10,231 nt of DNA from NAT127 sp041655035. GTDB lineage: Bacteria; Pseudomonadota; Gammaproteobacteria; Pseudomonadales; Porticoccaceae. Shown one piece after another: positions 1 to 5,486 of the stretch. The stretch lies in assembly GCA_041655035.1 (NCBI GenBank), contig JBAZCN010000124.1, forward strand, positions 1-10,231, written 5' to 3'. The notes under the pieces are model-generated. The model was not told the DNA's origin. It made no database searches and worked only from the letters and a program-made list of their open reading frames with translations. The translations under genes were made by a program, and so were the position numbers. Numbering within the stretch: position 1 is the first letter of the stretch; each line of letters begins with the position of its first letter.

Positions 1-1647
1 GGCAACATCGGTGGCGCCATCAACATCGTGCCGAAGCGCGCCGAGGTCGAACCGCTGACCCGGATAACGGCGCACTACCTCTCGGATTCGGTGTTCGGCG
101 CCCATATCGACGCTGGTCGCCGGTTCGGCGAAGACGATGCGTTTGGCGTGCGCTTCAACGGCATGTACCGGGGTGGCGATACCACCGTCGATTACCAGTC
201 GGAGGAGGACAGCCAGGCCACACTGGGGCTGGATTATCGCGGCGAACGCTTGCGGCTGAGCGCCGATGTCATCTATCAGAAACAGAAAATCGATGGCGTA
301 GTGCGCCAGTTCAGCGTCGGGCAGGGAGTGACCGACCTGCCGGGTGCGCCGGACGGCGATCTCAGCTATCCCGGCGCCTGGGGTGACCTGGAGATGGAGG
401 ACAGCTCTGGCGTGGTGCGCGCCGAATATGACGTCAGCGGTGCGGTAACGGTGTATGCCGGCGCCGGTGCCCGCCGCAGCCGGATGGATGCGCTGACCGC
501 CAATCCGGAGCTGACCGACAATGCCGGCAATTACCAGTACGCGCCGGCCTGGCAGCTGTTCGACGTCGATTCCAGCTCCTTCGAGGCCGGGCTCAATTCG
601 GCGTTTACCACTGGCGCGGTTTCTCATCAGTTGACCGTCAGTGCCACTCGGGTAGTCCAGGACAGCGATATATTCTTCTACACCGAGTTTGCTCCGCGCA
701 CCGGCAGTATCGCCGCTTCCGACAAATCACCGAACCCCGGCCTCGCCGGTATCGATGTCGACAAGAATCGGATGAGCGGAGTCACGCTGACCAGTTACGC
801 CGTCGCCGATACCCTCGGCTTTCTCGACGACCGGGTGAGGCTGACATTGGGCGCGCGACGGCAGCGGGTCGAGATACAGAACTACGACTTTGTGACCGAT
901 CAGCGCGCCGGCCCTGGCTATGACGAACGCGAGCTCACGCCGGTGGCCGGCCTGGTGGTGAAGCCCTGGTCCGGGGTGTCGTTCTACGCCAGCTACGTCG
1001 AAGGGCTGAGCCAGGGCCCGACCGCGCCAAATGACCCGACCCTGAACAACCCTGGCGAGGTTTTCGGCCCCGCTGTCTCGGAACAGACCGAGGTGGGAGT
1101 GAAGGTCGACTGGGGACTGTTTGGCGGCTCTTTTGCGCTATACCAGCTGGAACAGCCGGTCGGCATTCGTATCGGCAACACCTTTGATGTCAGTGGCGAG
1201 CAGCGCCACCGCGGTGCCGAGTTGAATCTGTTCGGCCAGTTGCTGCCTTCGGTGCGCTTGCTCGGCGGTGCGGCCTGGATCGATTCCGAGTTGACCAAGA
1301 CGGAGAGCGGCGTCAATCAGGGCAGCACCGCTGTAGGGGTGCCGGAGTTGCAGATCAATGTGGGCGCCGAATGGGATACCCCGCAAGTGCCCGGCCTGAC
1401 TTTGAGCGCCCGGGCGATCTATACCGACGAACAGTATGTCGATGCGGCCAACGATCTGCAGGTTCCAGACTGGACGCGGGTGGATATCGGCGCGCGCTAC
1501 CACACCCATGCGCTGGGCCGGCCGGTGGTGCTGCGGGTGAACGTCGAGAATGTTTTCAACGAGACTTACTGGGGTGTTTCCAGTACCGGGTATCTCCATG
1601 TGGGCGAAGCGCGCAACGTCATGCTGTCGGCAACCGTCGATTTTTAA
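1..1647 (+). CDS. TonB-dependent siderophore receptor, 5' end outside the window
   Basis: Outer-membrane receptor that imports a ferric siderophore using energy from TonB. The frame is open from base 1, and the first codons read GNIGGAINIVPKR, the signature found near the end of the plug domain. The gene therefore starts upstream, and the GTG at 28 is only an internal valine codon. The visible 548 residues are the beta-barrel: alternating strands, a siderophore-receptor style stretch VSFYASYVEGLSQGP, and a late barrel segment with VENVFNETYWG. The protein ends in ...SATVDF; a terminal phenylalanine is the usual outer-membrane protein sorting signal. The signal peptide, TonB box and most of the plug are missing from view. 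The PepSY-TM gene that follows supports a siderophore substrate rather than vitamin B12 or sugar. The exact siderophore cannot be read from this part. Regulation by Fur is likely for the family, but its promoter lies outside the window. Confidence 0.93.
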   Translation, partial: GNIGGAINIVPKRAEVEPLTRITAHYLSDSVFGAHIDAGRRFGEDDAFGVRFNGMYRGGDTTVDYQSEEDSQATLGLDYRGERLRLSADVIYQKQKIDGVVRQFSVGQGVTDLPGAPDGDLSYPGAWGDLEMEDSSGVVRAEYDVSGAVTVYAGAGARRSRMDALTANPELTDNAGNYQYAPAWQLFDVDSSSFEAGLNSAFTTGAVSHQLTVSATRVVQDSDIFFYTEFAPRTGSIAASDKSPNPGLAGIDVDKNRMSGVTLTSYAVADTLGFLDDRVRLTLGARRQRVEIQNYDFVTDQRAGPGYDERELTPVAGLVVKPWSGVSFYASYVEGLSQGPTAPNDPTLNNPGEVFGPAVSEQTEVGVKVDWGLFGGSFALYQLEQPVGIRIGNTFDVSGEQRHRGAELNLFGQLLPSVRLLGGAAWIDSELTKTESGVNQGSTAVGVPELQINVGAEWDTPQVPGLTLSARAIYTDEQYVDAANDLQVPDWTRVDIGARYHTHALGRPVVLRVNVENVFNETYWGVSSTGYLHVGEARNVMLSATVDF

Positions 1648-1663
1648 GGCCCCCCGGGGAGAA

Positions 1664-1698
1664 GCCGCACCACTCTCCTGCGGCGGGAGTGGTTTTTT
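1664..1698 (+). terminator. Rho-independent terminator/attenuator-like hairpin after the receptor gene
   Basis: ACCACTC (1669-1675) pairs with GAGTGGT (1687-1693), with possible further CC/GG pairs inside, and six T residues follow (1693-1698). This is the usual layout of an intrinsic terminator just after the receptor stop codon. A second hairpin, GCCGCA (1664-1669) with TGCGGC (1679-1684), shares bases with the first, so the two cannot form together. The structure could simply end or reduce transcription between receptor and reductase genes, giving more receptor than reductase. A switch is possible but unproven. Confidence 0.6.
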
Positions 1699-1727
1699 CC
1701 GTACACCGGCACAAAAGGTAGGAGATT

Positions 1728-2864
1728 ATGAACATCAAACTCTGGTTCCTGATCCACAAATGGACCAGCCTGATCTGCACGTTATTCATGTTGCTGCTGT
1801 GTATTACCGGCCTGCCGCTGATCTTCCATCACGAGATCGATCACGCGCTGATGCCCGAGCCGGACGCTGTGGCGCCGGGCACCCCGGCGCCGAGCATCGA
1901 CGGTCTGGTCGGGCGCGCGCAGGCGGCACGCCCCGACGAGGTGGTGGCGTATCTGTTCTTCGACGATGAGGAGCCGTTGATGATGGTTGGCACCGCGCCG
2001 ACCTATACGTCGGCGCCGGAGGAGTTCTTCTACCAGGTTTTCGATCTTCGCAGCGGCCAAAAGCTCGATATACCACAGCCCTCGGAGGGCTTGATGTACA
2101 TTCTGCTCAGGCTGCACGTCGATATGTTCGCCGGCCTGCCGGGCATGCTGTTTCTCGGAGCCATGGGATTGCTGTTGATCGTGGCGATCATCAGCGGCGT
2201 GGTGCTGTATGCGCCCTTCATGCGCAAACTGGACTTCGGCACGGTACGCACAGAGCGCAGCGCCCGGCTGAAATGGCTCGACCTGCACAATCTGCTCGGC
2301 ATCGTCACCGTGGCCTGGCTCTTCGTCGTCGGCTTTACCGGTTCGATCAACACGCTGGCGACACCGATCGAGCAGATGTGGCAGGCCAGTGAGCTGGCGG
2401 AAATGGCGGCTTCCCACAAGGATGCGCCGCTGCCGGTGCAGTTGGCCTCCGTTGATACCGCGATCGCCGCCGCCGAAGATGCCGCGCCCGGAATGATGGT
2501 GCGCACCTTCGCGTTTCCCGGCACGCCGTTCGCCAGTCTGCATCACTACGGTATCTATCTGATCGGCGATACGGCGTTGACCAGCCGCTTGTTGACGCCG
2601 CTGCTGGTCGATGCCGCCACCGGCGGGGTGACGGCCGTCCGCGAGATGCCGCTGTATGCCAAGGCCCTGTTCATTTCACAGCCGCTGCACTTCGGCGACT
2701 ATGGCGGATTGCCTCTGAAGATAATCTGGGCGCTGCTCGATATCGTCACCATCGTCGTACTCGGTAGTGGCCTCTACCTGTGGCTGGGACGGCGCAGGAG
2801 TTCGCTGGCGCGCCATGTCGATGAAATCGAGGCCGGCGGTCTGGCGGATGGAGCGGTGCGATGA
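1728..2864 (+). CDS. PepSY-associated TM protein, siderophore-reductase type (FoxB/FpvG/PiuB-like)
   Basis: Inner-membrane protein of 378 residues, typical size for the PepSY_TM family. FoxB, a characterised member from Pseudomonas aeruginosa, is a haem-binding membrane reductase that helps release iron from ferrisiderophores. Four membrane helices are visible at about residues 12-32, 139-163, 187-209 and 330-354. Periplasmic loops lie at about 35-138 and 210-329. Candidate haem-ligand histidines sit at helix ends: H10 (IHKW), H34/H35 and H39 (FHHEIDH), H130 (RLHVDMF), H187 (DLHN) and H321 in the family signature QPLHFGDYGG. The ATG at 1728 is preceded by AGGAG at 1720-1724. It lies 80 bases after a TonB receptor and overlaps a small membrane gene by ATGA, a layout typical of siderophore-uptake operons. 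The reductase role is inferred from family and context; the substrate is unknown. Confidence 0.88.
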   Translation: MNIKLWFLIHKWTSLICTLFMLLLCITGLPLIFHHEIDHALMPEPDAVAPGTPAPSIDGLVGRAQAARPDEVVAYLFFDDEEPLMMVGTAPTYTSAPEEFFYQVFDLRSGQKLDIPQPSEGLMYILLRLHVDMFAGLPGMLFLGAMGLLLIVAIISGVVLYAPFMRKLDFGTVRTERSARLKWLDLHNLLGIVTVAWLFVVGFTGSINTLATPIEQMWQASELAEMAASHKDAPLPVQLASVDTAIAAAEDAAPGMMVRTFAFPGTPFASLHHYGIYLIGDTALTSRLLTPLLVDAATGGVTAVREMPLYAKALFISQPLHFGDYGGLPLKIIWALLDIVTIVVLGSGLYLWLGRRRSSLARHVDEIEAGGLADGAVR

Positions 2865-3061
2865 AACAGGATCGAGTAAACGGACGACACACTCTCTGGC
2901 AGATCTTCCGCGCTCCTCTGCTGCTGGGATTGCTCAGCGCGGTGGGCCTGCTCGCCGCCTTGATCGGCGATGGATTTTTCGACCTCCTGTCCTGGGTTGC
3001 GCTGGCCATTCCACTGCTGGTGATCAGCTGGTATCTGCGGGTGGACAACGGCGAATCATGA
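2861..3061 (+). CDS. Small two-helix membrane protein of the siderophore-reductase operon
   Basis: Protein of 66 residues with two hydrophobic segments at about residues 16-37 (FRAPLLLGLLSAVGLLAAL) and 41-60 (LLSWVALAIPLLVISWYL), joined by a tight turn with GDGFF. The N-terminus (MKQDRVNGRHTLWQIFRAP) is polar and basic. Its ATG overlaps the stop of the PepSY-TM gene as ATGA, so translation is probably coupled and the two proteins may work together. Small membrane proteins of this kind follow PepSY-TM reductases in proteobacterial iron operons (compare the small FpvH partner of FpvG in the pyoverdine system), but I cannot show homology from sequence alone. A role as accessory or stabilising subunit is inference. 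It is the last gene of the iron cluster. Confidence 0.78.
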   Translation: MKQDRVNGRHTLWQIFRAPLLLGLLSAVGLLAALIGDGFFDLLSWVALAIPLLVISWYLRVDNGES

Positions 3062-3289
3062 GGCCGGGGCAGGGTGAGAGGGGCACAGAGGGGATGTCCC
3101 CCGGATTTCGATCTGTGGATTTTCTATCACTTCGAGCATTAAAATTTACTGGAAATTATCGTCTCCCACAGCCATCGGCCATCCGATTAAAATTACCGGT
3201 CGAATGAACTATTCAGAAGCAACAAAGACAAACACAAGACAACAGGCGACAAATGCTGCGGCAGCGGGTATCTGGGATTATCAGGATGA
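3062..3289. other. Intergenic stretch with an AT-rich island and no recognisable gene
   Basis: After the small membrane gene there is a GC-rich segment in which CCGGGG (3064-3069) could pair with CCCCGG (3099-3104); no T-run follows, so it is a poor terminator. Composition then drops: 47 of the 120 bases at 3121-3240 are G or C, against about 70% in a sample of the neighbouring pgl gene (42 of 60 at 3901-3960). Two similar motifs, ATTAAAATTTACTGG (3138-3152) and ATTAAAATTACCGG (3186-3199), lie 48 bases apart. TGGATT (3116-3121) and TAAAAT (3140-3145) with an 18-base spacer form a weak sigma70-like pair that could drive pgl. No frame here gives a convincing protein. Confidence 0.5.
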
Positions 3290-3445
3290 TGGAAGCTTCC
3301 ATCCCACCGGCGGTATCAAGGCAACCGGCCCGCCAGCACGTTTCTGCTTGAGGAACCCAGGTTCTTCAGTCTCGGCCGGCTGCTCGCGCTTTTCGAACAC
3401 AAGCCATTCCGCCAGGGGGTGATCCTGCAGATCAATCCTTTTTGA
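3290..3445 (+). pseudogene. pgi: Truncated C-terminal remnant of glucose-6-phosphate isomerase
   Basis: The frame starting at 3290 reads 51 codons that match the end of phosphoglucose isomerase: YQGNRPAS (family GNRPS/T), FFSLGRLLALFEHKPF (family SLGALIALYEHKxF) and RQGVILQINPF (family QGVIxxINSFDQ). A stop codon at 3287-3289 closes the frame upstream and no start codon with a ribosome binding site is seen. The intact enzyme is about 550 residues, so over 90% is missing. The frame ends at TGA (3443-3445), before the family's VELGK, so the catalytic lysine is lost. If one T of the run at 3439-3443 is skipped, the next codons give FDP and the frame stays open into pgl. This looks like a deletion or recombination scar. 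Identity is by motif recognition, not by a search. Confidence 0.68.
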
Positions 3446-3482
3446 CCCTGAGTCCCTGCGGCGAAATGACAGGCGGTGTGTG

Positions 3483-4175
3483 ATGACGATCAATTCCTTT
3501 CGGTCTCGCGGCGAAATGGATCTGCAACTCGCCAACCGCATTGCGCAGATGCTTGACCACGGCCAGCGCCGGCGTGGGCTCGCGTCGATGGCCCTATCCG
3601 GTGGAACCGCCCCGGCGGGTCTCTACCGGCGGCTCTCCACCATCTCCCGCGCCTGGTCCACCACGTTCATTACCCTGGTGGATGAGCGTTGGGTGGCGGC
3701 GGATCACCCGGACAGCAACGAGCGGCTGGTGCGCGCCAGCCTGCTTCGGGATGAGGCGGCAACGGCAACCATGATCGGTTTTGCTACCGCTGATTCAACG
3801 CCCGCGGAAGCGATTACAACAGTCGTCCGGCGGCTCGATAAGCTGCCGTTACCGCTGGACGTGGTTGTGTTGGGAATGGGCGAGGACGGACACACCGCCT
3901 CGTGGTTTCCCGGCGCAGAGAATCTCTGCCGGGCTGTGGACCCCGATGGGGACACCGCCCTGGTCGCCGTCGTTCCGCCCGCGGCGCCTTACAGTCGGAT
4001 GACGCTGACATTGCCTGCCGTCCTCGATAGTCGTTTATTGGTGCTGCAGATTGTCGGTGAAACGGCCATGCACTTACTGGAAAGGGCTGTCTCCCCAGGG
4101 CCGGTGGCGGAGTTGCCGGTACGTGCCGTGCTGCGGCAGGAAGCGGTGCCCGTGGAGGTTTACTGGGCGCCCTGA
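3483..4175 (+). CDS. pgl: 6-phosphogluconolactonase
   Basis: Cytoplasmic enzyme that hydrolyses 6-phosphogluconolactone to 6-phosphogluconate, the second step of the oxidative pentose-phosphate and Entner-Doudoroff routes. The 230 residues are the usual length. Visible motifs are ALSGGTAPAGLY (37-48, sugar-phosphate binding loop), VDERWVAADHPDSNERL (66-82) and GMGEDGHTASWFPG (131-144), which carries the conserved catalytic-loop histidine. The start was taken at ATG 3483, six bases after AGGCGG (3471-3476); an in-frame GTG at 3480 is the alternative and sits too close to that site. A pgi remnant precedes it and an SDR gene follows after 42 bases, so it probably heads a small carbohydrate operon. 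In many bacteria pgl follows zwf; no zwf is present here, so the glucose-6-phosphate dehydrogenase must be encoded elsewhere. Confidence 0.92.
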   Translation: MTINSFRSRGEMDLQLANRIAQMLDHGQRRRGLASMALSGGTAPAGLYRRLSTISRAWSTTFITLVDERWVAADHPDSNERLVRASLLRDEAATATMIGFATADSTPAEAITTVVRRLDKLPLPLDVVVLGMGEDGHTASWFPGAENLCRAVDPDGDTALVAVVPPAAPYSRMTLTLPAVLDSRLLVLQIVGETAMHLLERAVSPGPVAELPVRAVLRQEAVPVEVYWAP

Positions 4176-4217
4176 GCCGTTGGATCTGTAAAGCGCCAGA
4201 GAACGGAGTGAAGAGGT

Positions 4218-5300
4218 ATGGCGGTGTCGTCGCCAAGGATCGTTGTGATAACCGGAGCGTCAGCGGGTGTGGGGCGCGCGGCTGCGTTGGCGTTTGCCCG
4301 ACGGGGCGACCGCCTGGCCCTGATAGCAAGGGGAAAGCCGGGGCTGGAAGCCACCGCCCGGGAGATCGGCCTTCTGGGCGGCAGCGCCATGGTGATAGTT
4401 GCCGATGTGGCGGATGATCATCAGGTGAGGGAGGCGGCCAAGGCGGTGGAGGAGAAGCTTGGGCCGATCGACATATGGGTCAACAACGCCATGGTGACTG
4501 TTTTTTCCTCCGCCTCGGAGATGAGCGCCGAGGAATATCGCCGGGTAACGGAAGTCAGCTATCTCGGTGCTGTATATGGCACGCTCGCAGCCCTGGAATA
4601 TATGCGCCCCCGCAACCGCGGCACTGTCATCCAGGTGGGCTCCGCACTGGCTCATCGGGGTATTCCCCTGCAATCCGCGTATTGCGCGGCGAAATTCGCC
4701 CTGCGCGGATTTACCGAATCGCTGCGTGTGGAGCTTATGTATGAAAGCAGCGCCATTCACCTGACGATGGTCCAGTTGTCGGCGCTCAATACCCCGCAAT
4801 TCAACTGGGCGCGCCACCGCCTGACGGGGCGGCCACAACCTCTCCCGCCAATTTTTCAGCCGGAAGTTGCCGCCAGCGCAATAGTCTGGTCATCCCTTCA
4901 TAAACGGCGTGAACTGTTTGTGGGCTTCCCGGCCCTCAAGGTTATCCTTGGCAACAAGCTGTTCCCGAATCTGGTCGACTGGTATGCGTGTCGCCAGGCT
5001 GTCGACGGCCAGGTTGATAAATCGTTGCCGGCCCCCGGCGCCGTGCGTCCCGACAACCTGTTTGCGCCGGTGGACTGCAACGCCGGCGCTCACGGCCGGT
5101 TCGACCGCCGGGCGAGAGCATCCAGTGCCCAGCTATTGGCAAGCCAATACCGGCTGCCCTTGCTGGGTTTGCTGGCCCTGACCACAGTGATCGCACTGTC
5201 CGCCACCCGCGCGGTTACCACGCCATCTCTTCCCAAACCGCTACCGGCGCGCACGGGCACAGCGCGCCATCTCTTTAACTGGTTGAGAGGTCGGCATTGA
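4218..5300 (+). CDS. Short-chain dehydrogenase/reductase with C-terminal membrane helix
   Basis: NAD(P)-dependent oxidoreductase of the classical SDR fold, 360 residues, about 100 longer than a typical classical SDR. The Rossmann glycine motif TGASAGVG is at 12-19. ADVAD (62-66) is the adenine-contact region, NNAM at 89-92 is a variant of NNAG, and the catalytic serine is S142 with YCAAK at 155-159. All catalytic residues are present. The region after about 250 is not standard SDR: it contains a hydrophobic helix at about 312-329 (LPLLGLLALTTVIALSAT) followed by a basic proline-rich tail, so the enzyme may be anchored to the inner membrane. The ATG at 4218 has GGAG at 4205-4208. SDRs of this long type occur beside GH15 and pentose-phosphate genes in proteobacteria; the substrate is unknown. 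It may be cotranscribed with pgl. Confidence 0.87.
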   Translation: MAVSSPRIVVITGASAGVGRAAALAFARRGDRLALIARGKPGLEATAREIGLLGGSAMVIVADVADDHQVREAAKAVEEKLGPIDIWVNNAMVTVFSSASEMSAEEYRRVTEVSYLGAVYGTLAALEYMRPRNRGTVIQVGSALAHRGIPLQSAYCAAKFALRGFTESLRVELMYESSAIHLTMVQLSALNTPQFNWARHRLTGRPQPLPPIFQPEVAASAIVWSSLHKRRELFVGFPALKVILGNKLFPNLVDWYACRQAVDGQVDKSLPAPGAVRPDNLFAPVDCNAGAHGRFDRRARASSAQLLASQYRLPLLGLLALTTVIALSATRAVTTPSLPKPLPARTGTARHLFNWLRGRH

Positions 5301-5387
5301 ATCTGGCGGGGAACGTCCTCCGCGGCTGAGCAATGGGCCATTTTCACTGCGCGGCCGGGTATCCGCCATGCAATCTCAGGAGGGGAA

Positions 5388-5486
5388 ATGGAAATACACT
5401 GTCGCACAAGGGCCGTCGTGAATCCGGCTTTCCCGGATCATGATCTTGCGCTGGGAAATAGAGCCGATGACCAGTCCCATTGCTGA
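5388..5486 (+). CDS. Possible 32-residue leader ORF with strong ribosome binding site
   Basis: An ATG at 5388 is preceded by AGGAGGGG (5378-5385 region), the best Shine-Dalgarno sequence in this part of the window. It opens a 32-codon frame, MEIHCRTRAVVNPAFPDHDL and onward, ending at TGA 5484-5486. It overlaps the first codons of the GH15 gene in another frame, so ribosomes finishing it would be placed near the GH15 ATG at 5467, which has only a weak site of its own. Translational coupling is a reasonable inference. The peptide has no recognised domain, membrane segment or run of one regulatory amino acid. It could also be chance or a decayed gene end. Confidence 0.35.
   Translation: MEIHCRTRAVVNPAFPDHDLALGNRADDQSHC

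Noticed and set aside
1782..2546. A 254-codon frame on the minus strand opposite the PepSY-TM gene
   Set aside because: Histidine/glutamine/arginine-rich translation typical of an antisense shadow of a membrane-protein gene; no ribosome site or family match.
3064..3104. CCGGGG/CCCCGG inverted repeat as a terminator of the iron operon
   Set aside because: Six pairs with a loop of about 29 bases and no following T-run; too weak to call.
3204..3422. A 72-codon frame beginning MNYSEATKTN
   Set aside because: Its second half runs out of phase over the pgi-like frame and its first half is in the AT-rich island. No domain and no convincing ribosome binding site.
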